64,000 nt of DNA from Scytalidium lignicola (taxonomy: Eukaryota; Ascomycota; Leotiomycetes): contig NCSJ02000207.1 in assembly GCA_002812745.2 (NCBI GenBank), positions 1 to 64,000 of the forward strand, read 5' to 3'. Positions 33,601-46,464 of this stretch are shown piece by piece (the first letter of the stretch is position 1; each line of letters starts with the position of its first letter). Under the pieces are notes generated by a model. That model had not been told where the DNA came from. It ran no database searches and saw nothing but the letters and a program-made list of their open reading frames with translations. The position numbers and the translations under genes are program-made.

Positions 33601-36600
33601 TGAGGTGGTTCCATGCTCAGGGAATAAAAATTCTGATACGCGCGCTGCTGGCAAATTCCATAACTGCCACGGCATAAAAATCTCAATCTGCCTTTTTAGT
33701 AAGAAAGTAGTCAATTGAATACGCCAGCTCGAATTCCAATTCGCGTCCTAGTGACACGGCCGGCTCCATTATTCTCCATCGAACATCACAAGACATCCAC
33801 ATTGATCTTATGATCGGTTTTATATTTTAGCTACCGATATTCACGCTGTTGCCGCCTCGAAATTCCACGAAAAAACGACTAGTCTCGCCAGTCGAGAAGG
33901 CAGTTTCCTAGGAATAGACGACACGAGACGTACCAACCTGTTGGCGGGGTTTTTAGACCTGGCTGACTGAGACCCGCCAAAGGCAAGCATGACCGGTTGA
34001 AGCGCGGTGATGTGCAGGATCGAGGATCTTAACGTAAGTCTTCTAAGGTCGTGCCTCTTGCATCGTCCGGAGCCTTTCATACCCTTGCCTGCCCTGGTTT
34101 TCTTTGAGGACACACTATTCAACGTCGGGAAGTACCATGTCATCGCGGGACAGTTGGTTGCATGGTCAATTAATGGCTCCTCTTACTAATAAGCTTGCTG
34201 TGTCTTCTCTCTCTCTCTCAATTGACGGGGTATCCTGCTCCTTAATCTAAGGCAACGAGGAAGCCATCGATTAACGTTTTGACTACATGGGCCGACGGGA
34301 GAAAGGGTCCTCCACGACACACGGACCGGCGAACGGACTCTGGGCCCCAGAGCGGCTCTACGACCTGGGCAGCGGGAAGCGGGATCCATCATCTTGGTCC
34401 GGAAGCAAGAGCTCATTTCCCCTTATTCGATCCTCCAAGGGGAGACGCCCTTGAGCATGCCTCGAGCATGATGATGGCCGTCGAGGACGATTGAGGTGGT
34501 GTGGAGGAAGGACCAAGGTAAGGTACAGTGCAAGCTGGCACCAGCATGTACATGGGACTACTGCATGAGATGTATCCGATACATTGATTGGGCCGTAGTT
34601 GCTATGGCATGGTGGTGTGGACAGCAAGCCTCTAAAAGTACAGGGGACTTCTGAGGGCGCAATTACAGTAATGAAGGCAATGGCCCCGGGAGCAGAGGAC
34701 ACCTGGTGGCGTGTGCTTCGCTGGCGGTGCTCCCCCTCCCCAAGCTGCTTGGAGCATCACCAGTCACTGGTCCAAAGGTACGTCCATTCACAATATACCT
34801 CACGGCACCGCATAAATAATGATCTTCGTCGCAGCAAAGGAAAAGCACCATTCGCCATCACTTCCCAAGAAATGGCTCAATTTCAATTGTACAGTAGAGC
34901 CTTTGCATGATATGTACTCCTTTTCTCTGCAGCCCGCCATTTTAGGGTGGCCGTACGAGTTTCGAATTTCGAGTTTCGCCCAGGTACGGCAGATCAGACC
35001 CAGTAATAGTTTAAAACGGTGTCCAATGCCTGCGGGTAGTTATGTGATGTTAAGGAAGCTTCAGACCAGCGGAACGGGCCAGACTATTATTAATTTACTA
35101 TACTTATGTACGTACCGACCGTAATCACTCCAATGCGCCGCTGGGACAGGCACTGCACCGAGTTCGGACCCGGATCGTGGCTTGGGTGGTGTTCCAATGC
35201 CCATCTCAAAGAGATTTGCCAGCATTCAATCGGAGGATGTTACCATAGACCCCGATACCCTAAGGGATCCAAAGCCTTGGAAGGTTGAGAAAACCGAATA
35301 AATAATGAAATGGGAAACGAATGCAACACTGCGCTGCGATGCACTGTGAAACTGGAGCGCTGTTACTGGTACCCTTATGTCGCTAGAATAATAGCCGCCC
35401 CGACTGAACGGCTATTTCTCGACTGAGATGGAATGGTGGGATCTGCAACACTGCGGGGTGTGTCGCCCAGTCCACAACTCCCACGACGGGAGAATAGAGA
35501 CGAATCTAGAACTAGTGAGGGATGTTAGTCCAAGCAGGGAAGAGAGTCTTATACCCTTTGAGAGTGCCAGATTGCCCCAAAAAACGCTATCTTTCCGCCG
35601 CGTCGATAATTCAACGGATGCACGGTTGTATGCAAGTGATGATTGCCCTCAATAATCAGAATCAGAATCAGCAGGAATGATAATCCATGATCGGGCACTG
35701 GAAACGCTGCGCAGCAAAGGGCAATGCATTGAATGAATCACGTCCCTGACTCGTTTTGGGGGATAGAACAATGAAACCTTTAATACTTAAAGGACTTGAG
35801 TTTTTTTCCCCCTTCATTTTCTCTCTCCCCCACTCGCTTCCCCTCCTTGCTTCATGGGGCAGGTAGTAGTGAGTGAATTAAGAAAGGCGTTAATTTATTA
35901 AATTGACTAGGAATGTTTTTTATTCCTACCGCCGAGGAATGCCTATCTAGCGCTCATCTCCGTCCTCGGTACTCTCAGTCTTTCTATAATCCGGTTCGCA
36001 CCTTCGAAAATACTTGCTAGAGTCCCTGATTCCTGCCAATCTATCTACTGTATTTGGACACTTCGCGTTTTAGTCTACCTGTCTTCATTGAGCAGGCTAG
36101 ACGTGCTTGGCCGGCTGGTGGCGTTTTCACTGAGGGGCATCCCGGCGGGGCTATCTACCGTATTTGAGCTCTCGAAGGGACTTGTGAAGCTTGGGGCTCG
36201 ATAAGGGATCCCCAAACTAAGCCAGCGAATTGTGCAAGCAGGTTTTCTCGCTATCTTCAGCTTGTGGAGAAGTCGTGGATGTAACATTTCGAGCAATTGG
36301 ACCACAGCGACCACAGCTACAGACACCAGAAGACCAGAAGAGAGTGAATCTGAGACAAGCGCTTGGCTTATTTAATCATTTGGGGCTTGGCCTTCAATTT
36401 GCAAGCTCCAATCTGGAATTGAGTTAGATAATGCTACATAGCGAGAAACTCCAGATTCAGCAAACCGAAGGCAAGGCACTTTAGAGGCGGCCGNCGCTTC
36501 GGGGGGTTTTTTTGTTGCTGGGTTGAGATTGCGAGGAGTGGATGGGACGATTGGAAGGATGGAGTACGACCGAACCTCCCACGCAACCCACTCATCCTGC

Positions 36601-38109
36601 TCAACGGGGTTACATTTTTTCCGTCAACCCCAGTGACACCAGCCACAAGCAATTTCCCTCGAAGCCTCGAGCATCTCCGGACGTCTTGAGCCAGTGCGAG
36701 CCGCCGTCGATCAATTCATATGCCCTTCACAAGCGCTTCCCGTGGGTAAGCTGGGTTGTTTTTCTGGCGGCTTCAGCGTGCCGCCAGAAGTTCTCTGGAA
36801 TCAACGGATTAGAATGGATCGATGAGTTGCTCTAGTTGCTCTAGTTGCTCTAGCTGCTCTAGCTGCTCTAGCTCGTAAGCTGTCGAATGATGGGTGCTGG
36901 GACAATTCCAGACTTATGCATCTATGGAGGCTAGCGAAAAGCGAGGGGAAGAGCAGCGAAGACGAAGACGGGGCGACGCGATTCTCCACACACAACCTGT
37001 TTGGTCGCGATTTCCTTTTACGTCCAAACTCCTGGCCAACTGCAATAATAATAATGCATGGTAGAACCGTCCGAGAGAGAGTCGGACAGGCATTATTAAT
37101 ATACTTTTTGAACGCTCTCCCCCATTGTTGATCATGACGATATCTTGCACCACGCCCGCGATGTCGACGTACCGGTACCACAGAAGCCATTCGCACAAGT
37201 AATTAGCAGCCGAGCAATGGAGTCCGAAAAGACGAGATGTAAGTTACAGTAAGCAACACAGAGAATAAGAAATATTGTAACGGTCAGGCGAGCCACCCAG
37301 TGTGCTTTTGGCATATGCGCAAGCTCTTGGAACGATCCGGATCGTCGTAGAACATTAATAAATATGTAATTTGCCCTGATCATCCCCTCCAACATTGCTA
37401 TCTTCTCTTTTCCCTCCTTCACCGTTTGCCCCATCATCACCATCATCGTCATTTATCGCCCATCTCCTTGGTATCGCCAGTATATCTATTCTTTTGAGTC
37501 GCCAACAAGCATCAGCGGCTCCGGTACGGCCGACCATGTCACGGACTGCCCAAAAGGCTCTGGCCGGGCGCACCGGGCCTTCAGTGGAGCTGGAATGAGG
37601 GGGCTCGGGAGTCTCGGCCGTCCAAGAATGGACCCTATCACCAGTTTGGTACCTTTTGGTTGTGTGTACGGTACGGTAGTAGTGACGGTAGACTGGTGAC
37701 TGAGCAACTGAGTGGTTTTTCGGTTTGCGCACTTCCACCTCCTTTAAAAGGGTTGCCTGAGGATGGCACGGTGTTGGTTCGGTGTTGGTTCTGGTTGTTC
37801 TGATTGCCTCCAGGAGACGGATCGGCTGTTTACTTTCCTCTTCTCGGATCGCCCAACCCCACAGCGCTACCTCCCTTTAATCCATCCATCACGACGACGT
37901 CGATATCAGTCCGTCGCTCTCTCACAGATTGCACTTCCCAGCGATCTCTCAATTATAAAACGCGTGCCGTGTAGTTTGCGTGTTGCCTGCGGGTTCAGTG
38001 ATGCTGTTGGAGTACCTGACGTCGGTTGCGCCTTGAGGATCCGGCTCGAAGGAGCTTCCCGCCGTTGCCGCTGGTGCAGCCTTTTAAGGAGAACAGCCGC
38101 AAAACCATC
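30644..38109. other. Long gene-poor region of ordinary composition
   Basis: About 7.5 kb without a convincing gene, although GC content is close to that of genic DNA. It holds the GT2 promoter at the left and a leader for the next gene at the right (CT-rich, 37.4-38.1 kb). Also present are a 9-bp minisatellite (36825-36869), N bases at 30658, 32656 and 36494, and many short ORFs lacking protein character. A Ser/Pro-rich open stretch on the minus strand at 36075-36250 might be a small exon or relic. A non-coding RNA or an intron-rich small gene cannot be excluded. Confidence 0.45.
36825..36869. repeat. Nine-bp minisatellite, five copies
   Basis: The unit AGTTGCTCT occurs three times and then AGCTGCTCT twice, head to tail without gaps. 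Confidence 0.85.
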
Positions 38110-39219
38110 ATGTCCAGCTATCATGGACACTCATCGTCGAGATCTCGCGTGAAACCAAAGCCTATCCTGCGAAAGTTAACCAAGAGCGAGCGGAATTCTT
38201 TGGATTTGGACCGGGCAGTCGAAGAGCAGAATGGACTGGGGATATGGGAAGACTACGGAGCTGGTCCTCGATCCTCCTACGATACATATCGGGAGTTGAC
38301 TCGGCGAGGATATCATGCTCGTTCGACAAGCGGTGCTTCGCAATTCTCAGCGACCACCAGCGGCGGTAGTCTTCCTCGCACTGGGTCTTTTGTTCACCCT
38401 TTTCAACAGACACCGCGTCCATATACACCGCCCTTAGCGGGTTCATATCCAGCTTCACTAAGAGAGAGTGAGCATTCGAAGGAAAGTCCAGCGTTGACTG
38501 AAGATGAGGATGGTGTGCGGCACACTTATCGTAGCGTGTCGAATTTATCCAACACTTCACCATTGATCACCCAAACCACGACAGCGACCTCCACGATATC
38601 ACAACCCCTCCAAATGTCTCCACGGTCAAACTCACGACTTGCTCTTGCGACCTCAAAACACGACCTTGAATCCTCGCCTATTGTTTCGCAAGATACTATC
38701 ACGAGCCCATCAGATACAATGTCCCCGATCTCCCTTGTCCGTAATTCGATGGACAGAGGTTTCCGTCTCCGCAGCAAAAGTGAAGTCGACGAACGTCTCC
38801 GAGCCGAGACCATTCAAGAAGCTCGCCGCAAATTCTATGAGAAAGAAGCACGTAAAGAAGAGAAGGCTGCTCGAGAGGAGATCCGAGCCAGAGAGAAGCG
38901 GGAAGAGAAGGAAGCCAGAGAAATCGAGCGGCGCCATCGTCGATCTTCAGCCAGTGAGGTCACCCGATCCGGACGATCCAGGTCAGATCTAGCCATGATG
39001 GAAAAAGGTGATGGTGATCTGCTTGCAAGACCATATAATACAGTTCGTGTTGAAATCCCTCCCCGTACTGCCCCTGAGACCCAAACTGAGACCATGGAGC
39101 CCCCGCGGCGTAGTTTTACTGTTTCCAGGACCAAGAAGAAGACCCATAGTACTTGGACCAAGTTTATGATATGGCTTCGAACCCGATTTATCCGCATAGG
39201 CCGGAAGATGGGTACTTAG
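38110..39219 (+). CDS. Unrecognised basic, Ser-rich coiled protein
   Basis: A single-exon ORF of 369 aa starts at 38110 (CATCATGTCC). An in-frame ATG at 38026 would add 28 residues and is less likely. The first 230 residues are Ser/Thr/Pro-rich and probably disordered, with a basic opening (RVKPKPILRKL). Residues around 240-310 form a highly charged Glu/Arg/Lys helix, probably a coiled coil (RLRAETIQEARRKFYEK). The end is aromatic and basic (WTKFMIWLRTRFIRIGRKM), resembling an amphipathic membrane or protein-binding helix. I do not recognise a catalytic domain. It looks like a fungus-specific conserved hypothetical protein; length, codon regularity and a CT-rich leader support it as real. Confidence 0.75.
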   Translation: MSSYHGHSSSRSRVKPKPILRKLTKSERNSLDLDRAVEEQNGLGIWEDYGAGPRSSYDTYRELTRRGYHARSTSGASQFSATTSGGSLPRTGSFVHPFQQTPRPYTPPLAGSYPASLRESEHSKESPALTEDEDGVRHTYRSVSNLSNTSPLITQTTTATSTISQPLQMSPRSNSRLALATSKHDLESSPIVSQDTITSPSDTMSPISLVRNSMDRGFRLRSKSEVDERLRAETIQEARRKFYEKEARKEEKAAREEIRAREKREEKEAREIERRHRRSSASEVTRSGRSRSDLAMMEKGDGDLLARPYNTVRVEIPPRTAPETQTETMEPPRRSFTVSRTKKKTHSTWTKFMIWLRTRFIRIGRKMGT

Positions 39220-41320
39220 ACACGGTTTCTTGATGTTTTTTATTGTCATTCGGCCAGAATTGCAACTGTCCCCCCGAATCGAAGCCTAGATTTACAGGAA
39301 TCACGACCGAAGGCATGCTTCAACAGTGGCGTCCTCGGTTATATCCTTCTCCAGGTCACCGAACTATTACATTCACGGCCTATATTTTTGCATTTTTTAC
39401 GTTCTCCTTGGTGAATTACGACTTTTGATGAGTCCGGCGTCGGTAGCATTTTCCGCGCATTTTCGCCATGTTGTGTTTCTTGCATTTCACTTCATGACTT
39501 TCCTTAGATCCGCTCACCAGCTCTGCCGTCTTGACACCACCTCCCTAAATCATGTTCAGGGGAGGGATATCACGGACACATGCAGACGAATTTAGAGCGG
39601 ATCACAATCAATCATGTTACAGCAAGGAGTTTATTGGGGGTTTTGATTTATTTTGCACGGTGTAAACAGCCGTTAAAGGAAATTCGGGATTTGGGAGGGA
39701 CAAATACGTTTTTGTTTTATTTTTTTATTTTTCCCTTTAGTTTCCTATTTCAGTTTGTGTTTTAGAAAGGTTTACGGCTGGGTCNTTTTTTTGTCACCCT
39801 TAAAGACGAGCTGGATGGATGATGCAGGGAGATGAAGATGATGCAGATATGTTTTGATGGGAAGAGTTTATACGTCTTTTTTTTCGCTTCGATCCTCTCA
39901 CTCACGTGCACACGTATCCGTTGGCTTTTAGAACAGAATTATGAAGAAGAAGGAATGGTTTGATGGCGCGTCTCTTGCTTCACTCATCATATCCGGCTGG
40001 CTTTTCCTCCTCGGCACCTTGTGCTCACATCACCGTTGATGCAGTTGGAATATGGATCCAACATCTCTCTCACTCAGACACATACGATCTGAAGTGTAGA
40101 TCCTCATCAATGGGAACCTAATATTCAATTCTAGGATTGGGAGATGGGTATGTTAAAAAAAAATGGAGGGTAGCTATACTTTTGATATTATTTAATGGTG
40201 AGGATAGACTTCCTTTAGAAGCAGATGAAACGAGAAATATTCAATGCTATCACGCTCGTTTTTGAACGAGGCGATCGTCATCATATTTACTATCCTTGCG
40301 TTTATATATTTCGCATGTGACTCGTGACTTGTACTTTGATTAATCTGACCATCTTTTATTTATTTTTCAGTCCTCTGCCCTCTCTTCCTTGGGCCGGTCC
40401 TTCTGCCCCTATACTTTCAGCTCCTATTTGAAATAAATTTTATCCATGAAATGAGACTGATATGATATGTGTATACGTTGCGTATAAATATGGATGTAGT
40501 TAATCGGAACCAAGGAAGCCAAAAGCCAATATCTATTATCAGGGAGGGTCTTTATAGGAACCTATATTTGAGCTGTGGATCTTGGATGATGGCTTGGGCT
40601 GATTCCCCGTTGGATCCCTCCGGATATTGGATAGGGATGTGAGGAAGAAATTCAATTGGGTTGTGGAGGTGTATGGGTTTAGTGATTAAGTGGTGAGATT
40701 GAGGTGTGGGAAGTGGGTTTGGTGGATATGATTGGGGTACGTGATATTTGAATATATAGATATGTGAGAGAGAGACATAATAGGAACTGATGTTGAAATG
40801 GAGATGGCGATACACACACATACACACACAGAGAAGGAGCAAGGTGAGCATAACGTAAGAGTAGTACTCAATCTAATTTGACAGGAAAGCAAGTTTTTGC
40901 CTCCTGTGTTGTAAAATTACCAATTAAGGGATTAATCACCATTAGCTCAAATCATGGATGATGTCGACGATAGCGACTACAAGAATTGTTATTTTCTTCC
41001 CTGGCCCTCGAATCTGTAAATACCATGAGAAATTAATTATAAGCAGTCGTTAAGATATAATCAACAAAAAAGGAAAGGCGTCCTTTGATAATAGCTTTGT
41101 AGTTGATGATTTCTTTTCTCTTTTCCCATTTTTCTAGGATTGATATTAGATCTGGCGTTAGAGTTTTGTGGATAGAAGACAATATTAGTCGATGAAAGAA
41201 ACTCCTGATTCTCCCCCTTCTTTTTATGTGTTTGTTGGGTTTCCCAGATCCCTCGTTAATGTGGATGAAGAATTTTTAGTTCAACTTTTCTATTTTCTAT
41301 TTCTATTTCGAATTTAATTT

Positions 41321-41536
41321 TTAGACTTCTATCGTTGCAGAAATGGACTGTGAGGGAATTATCCCTTTGAATGGCATTTCATGATGAGGCAGGCACGTGG
41401 TAAGTAGGACCTCATGCGTCATGACAGGGTTTGAGTGAATGGAAACTGAGAAAATAGGTACGTCCGAGAAAGAAGAGTATCTCTGAACAAGGGAGACTGC
41501 AATGAAAAGAAGAGCTTTCACGTGGCTCAGAGCCAT
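41321..41536 (-). CDS. Candidate small secreted protein (71 aa)
   Basis: On the minus strand a TATA-like TTATATAA lies about 70 bp before an ATG at 41536, and the spacer between them is pyrimidine-rich, like a fungal leader. The encoded 71 aa begin with a short polar stretch (MALSHVK) and a hydrophobic segment (ALLFIAVSLV), compatible with a signal peptide. The rest has one Cys and no known motif. No homologue is recognised and codon evidence is too short to judge, so this is a candidate only. Confidence 0.3.
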   Translation of the reverse strand: MALSHVKALLFIAVSLVQRYSSFSDVPIFSVSIHSNPVMTHEVLLTTCLPHHEMPFKGIIPSQSISATIEV

Positions 41537-41603
41537 CGGGAGGCAGTAAGCTCTGTATGAATGACAAAGAGTAGATAGATGAAATGCTGGGCTGGTACCA
41601 AGC

Positions 41604-41611
41604 TTATATAA
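41604..41611 (-). promoter_or_regulatory. TATA-like box upstream of the 41536 ORF
   Basis: TTATATAA reads as a TATA element toward the minus-strand ATG at 41536, about 70 bp away. The octamer is palindromic, so direction is inferred only from the ORF. Confidence 0.3.
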
Positions 41612-43090
41612 AGATGCGGAAACAAAGGAAATCAGAAACTTGCATGCGGTCTCTTCTCGCAACTATTGATTCTGGAAATGAATCCATAAACTCTCTTCAC
41701 TAGCATAATGAGGGACAAACAGCTATATCAGCGTTACGGTTAGGTGATACAAACTAGAAAAACATTGTATTGGTTGAGATGGCTTTTTATTATTAAGGAC
41801 AGAGACTTTTCTTTTCTAATTGAGAAAGGGTGTTTTCTATCTTTAAATCTAGAAATAAACGGTGATATGACAATGTCAAGAGTATGGTTGAGTCAGAGGT
41901 AGATGTATACATCGACCCAGCTCATAGCAGGGCAGGTGCGACGAGAGAATTAAAGATATGGCCTTAGATCCCGAGTATGTTGAAGGAATGTGGGTGGTTC
42001 TAGAATCTGAGATGGATGGCTGATGATGGCTGGGACAAAGATGAGGAGATAGATTATGTCCATGTCAACTGCACGGTTGTAAATGCAACTTGAGCTCGCT
42101 ATGACACCAACTTCCATGACGTCAGCCCGATGTCGTAATCTATTTTTGTATATATTTGTATAAATATTTCTATCTTACCAATTCTCCTCGACGTCAACTT
42201 CGAAGCCCGTCTATCCGAGGAGGAGAAAAAGAAAGCCGACGGGATATTACTGCATGTGCATGCATGTAAAATAACTAGTGTCCGAGCAGCAACTGCTGAA
42301 AAACTGCAAGGCTCGGGGAAACAAAACCGTGAAGACTAGTGAAAGGGTTGAGAGAGAGAGAGGGAGANGGAGAGAGGGAGAGATTAATTGTAACCGGCCT
42401 GCAGTAGTGGAAGCATATTCGGTACCATACTACTGCAGAATGCAGGGACTTGAAGGAAAGGAAAAGAAAAGAAAGGAGAGGAAAGCAAACGAACAGAAGT
42501 GAGCAAGTGAGCGAGTGCGCGCGCGTTTTTACATGTCTAAATGCTTGGGCGGCACTCGACGTATGCTAGGATAATCAAAAGAAAGTAACTACTGTATATA
42601 CTGTATATACTGTACATGTCCGTGAAGAAGTGGTGACGACGACCTTCTTAGAGTGAGTGAATACTTGCAAGTGCGGTCAGAGGGTGAACGTGCGCAAGAC
42701 ATTCCCGTCTGTCTTCTAGAAGGACCAGAACGGAAGAGGCCTACTGTGATGTACGCTGTGGACAGAGCAGAATGCACCTTTGAATTGAACAAGTGCACAC
42801 ACACAAACAGCACACACTCTCTCTTATCTTCTTTTTCACAAGTCCTTGTAGTATTTCGGTTTGCTTGGCTTGGATTCGAACCGAGGAAGAAAGCCACATC
42901 ACACACATAACTTATATCACATATAACTTATCACATCTCACACTCATACCGGTACAGATAGTCGAGCACCGGCGAAACGGGGATCTGCGAGCAGCCGCGC
43001 TGGAGTGCTGGGCACATCTGGGATGAGCGATCCGATCAGCTAGCTTGACCTGATCGGGTGGTGGCAGATCTGGATCATATTATAGCATGA

Positions 43091-43120
43091 GATGTGATGT
43101 GATGTGATGTGATGTGATGT
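43091..43120. repeat. GATGT microsatellite, six perfect copies
   Basis: Six head-to-tail GATGT units lie in non-coding DNA, preceded by a partial ATGA unit. Confidence 0.85.
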
Positions 43121-46100
43121 GACGAGGCCATTGTAGTTTTGCTTTTTTTTAATGTACGTGTCTGCCTGTGTATCGGTGTGTGTGAGTGTGAAATATGAGT
43201 TTTGTTTTTGTTTTTGTTTTTTTCCGCCTCGTCGTCTTCCCGTACCTGGAGCTTTCCTTTGTTTGGAAGGTTATTTAGATTTAGTGTGAATAAAAGCCAT
43301 GCGGGATCGACAGGTACGGTGCAGGACGGGCCAGGAGGACTANTTTTTTTCGTGACGCCTTGCTGTTTTGAGCAGGTATGGCAGGCGGACGAGCGTCCTA
43401 AGGATTGGTGGCTTATGGATGGAGTCTAAATTTAAAGCAGAGAGCCGTCTCTTTTTGTTCCGATGCTGCGTCGTCATCGAAAAACATGTGAACGCGGTCG
43501 ATTATCTGAAAGGTCTCTTCTTACTTCCTTTCTTACTTACCTACCTACTTACTTTACTGTACGAGAGAGGCAGTCGGTAGGCTAGACCTGGTGCACACGG
43601 TCCATGCTTATGCTGATGCTGATGCGGATGCTGGTGCTGATGCTGATGCGGATGCTGGGGCCTCTAGTCAGGGCGCCCAGATTACTTCATCCTCTTGACA
43701 GGAGCTTTTTTCAACCTTTTTACCTCGTATCTGGTTATCGTTGATTGGATCATGGACACCAGGACTCCATCCGGACGGCATGCCCCCATGATATTTGCCC
43801 ACTGGACTCAGAACCACCGTAACTTACCATGATCAAATTTTGCCATGAAGCAGAAGGAAGCAGCCACGTTTGTCATATGCCCGCCCGTTCCCCTTTGGGC
43901 CACGAGTTCGGCGAGCCCGTGATGTCAGGGTTAGGTAAGAAAAGACGGAGCGTGCCAGAAGTGCCGGGGGAGGGAGAGGGGAAAGACCCGAACATGGCCG
44001 TGTCGTGAAGAAAGAAACAATTTGTTCGTATCGTCAAACGCGTCAAGAGAAAGAGACTACCGGAGGAAGGCGGGGGGATTAATTAAGCCTCGATGGGGGC
44101 GTGTGCAGCAGATAGAGCTGCCGTAATGGGCGATTCTACTCATTCTACGGACCTACCGTACTCTGCTACTGTACTCTAAGGGCTGCAGGAGCCATCAATT
44201 TCCGATGTCAATGCCGGGGGAGCGTGAGATGTCGTTGCTTTTGGCTCTGCCCCCATCGTTCTTCCAAACAAAACAAACCAAAAAACAAAACAAAAACAAA
44301 ATTAAAGTATGGTACAGGATGTAATTGATGCGAATAATAATATAGATGAGATGAAAAGGGCTGAGAGGCACAGGTACAGTACAGGGCACCAGGGTTTTGC
44401 GGTTTCTCTCCCTCCAATTAGCGGCGCGACCTGTTTAGTTTGGACTTTGGGGTGGTTTGGGGTTGATTTGATTCGTTTCATTCCAGCCTTCGCGGCGAGG
44501 TGCCGATGTTCTGCATGATTTTCCCAAGATTGCTGGGGGGGGTCTTTGTTTCAAGGCATCATCTGACGAATGCCACGTCAGATTGGCAACGATTGGAGTC
44601 GAGAGCGTAAACAACCCGTCTCTCTATCCTCCATCTGAGTGGATGATGGAGCAAGAGTCGATGAGGAATCAGGAGGAAGACAAAGGAGAAAAGAGGAGCG
44701 TGAGGCAAAAAAGATGGCAGTCCAGCCAGTGCGGTAATGTTGCACACCACTACTACTACTACCGAGAGGGAAGATCTCTCTTGGAAAGAGCAAGGAAAGT
44801 AATTAAAGACCTTGTTGCCTTGTTGACTTCCTTTCGTCGCGTCAATTCCCGGTTATTGCGACGATGGAGGAGGAGGTGCACGTGACTAGTCTTGCTCCCC
44901 GGCTGCTGCCCGACTTTGCTGGTGTTGAGGATAAAAAGAAAGGAGAAGAGGGAAAAGAGAAAAGCCGAGCAAGAGTAATAGGAGCAAAAGTAAAATAAAC
45001 AAGCCAGAAATAAAGAAAGAGAAGAAAAAGAAACGAACAACAGGCTGGAAGCCGTTACATGAGCGCCTGCCCAAGCCTCGAAGTACCGTGACCTAAGACA
45101 GCACGGGAGCAAGTCGTACGGTGGATTCTGACTAATGAGCTTATTCCTGGTGCCCAAGTCACTTTTGCTAGTTAATACTGTCATAAGTTACTCCGTACCG
45201 GAACATCTTGGATCATTATTAGTTACAGTGGTAATTATTGGTATTAGTATTAGCATTGGCATTATTGATTGCTATTCCGCCTGATCTTGCCCTCGAGGCC
45301 AAGTTTCCTTTACTGTAAGACACGGTAGACATCCACAATCCCAAACTTTCTTATTAAAACACCCAAACACATCCATCCCCACAGCATTTTCCTCGGGTCC
45401 CATGGTCGCTCGTGGTCCTGGTCGTGGTCGTGGTCGTAGTCGTGATCAGCGTGTAGTGGATGCGAATGCTGCGGTAGCAGCAGCAACAACAACTTCTTCT
45501 ACAATCCACTCTTCTTGGTCGTCTTCTTTTTCAACTGCGACCAAGTAAACTCGCCCTTGGAAGAAACGATTAATTACACAAAAACATAATTTCGGAACCT
45601 GCACATCTTTCCAGCTTTCCCACCAGATTATTAGCCTTTGTAGCACCCGCCGTGCCCGAGAAGTTGAGTTGTTACAGTTGCACTCATCCGTCGCCTTCAC
45701 CACATTTTTCCCACCACCGCCTTCCCCTTTTCATCCCCCCCAAACCTCGCTAAGTCGCCAAAGTCGCGAAAAAGGGAAATTACAGCAACACAACCCAAAA
45801 CCACCTCCACCCCCCGTCCTGCCTCTCTCCGACTGGCCAACTCTCCTCATCACCCCTTCCAGAAGGTCCTTGACCTCTCCTTCCAACATCTCGGGCTTCA
45901 ACTCGACATCTTGCCCTCTCTCTTCTCTTCACCACCTCAAATCCCAATCCTACGCTACCGTCGCCTGGCCCTTCTACTTCGTCTTCTCCTTCCCCCCCCC
46001 CTTCCCTCTTCCTCTTCCTCCTCCTACCCTTCTCCTTATCCCGTCAGCCAGCCCAACGGCTCGATCCAATCACGACCATCTGGGCCAATTGATTCGCCAC

Positions 46101-46464
46101 GAGCTGCTTGCGGCGCCACCCTAATCCGCGTTGCTCTCTTCAGAATCTCGCTCGAATCAAACGAATCCATCCTTTCACTGGCCGACCTTTTCTTGCTGCT
46201 CTCTATCTCCCTCTCAGCTCAGCCGAGCCGCGAGGAAAACTTTAGTCGCTCGCAGCATCAACAGCCGCGACAAACAACAATGAGCCTGGGCGGATTGAAC
46301 TGGTGATCGTGGCGATTCAACATTTTGCGAATCACAAACAATCAGGGAAACAAAATCTACGGGTCCGGGATCGAGATAGCATCTCTCGCCCCGTCACGCA
46401 AAGCGAGACCCGTCATCTCGCGGTTCGCGGATTGCGCACCTCGAGAGAAGCACCAAAAAAAATA

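Larger units (their letters stand above)
39220..46464. other. Gene-poor region with many microsatellites; KIN4 leader at its end
   Basis: This 7.2-kb stretch contains low-complexity tracts: GA-rich at 42342-42383, a GATGT array (43091-43120), imperfect GATGCT units (about 43603-43656) and GGTCGT units (about 45415-45444). One candidate small gene is listed at 41321-41536. The part from about 45.6 kb to 46.4 kb is extremely pyrimidine-rich and reads like the promoter and leader of the kinase gene. N bases lie at 39785, 42368 and 43343. Confidence 0.5.

Noticed and set aside
33285..33677. ORF with a fragment resembling the GT2 start (AITVVVPTI)
   Set aside because: The resemblance is limited to about nine residues; no acidic glycosyltransferase motif follows.
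42872..42882. tRNA B-box-like word (GGTTCGAATCC on the - strand)
   Set aside because: The T-arm has a mismatch, no A box or acceptor stem is found at proper distance, and no cloverleaf can be drawn.
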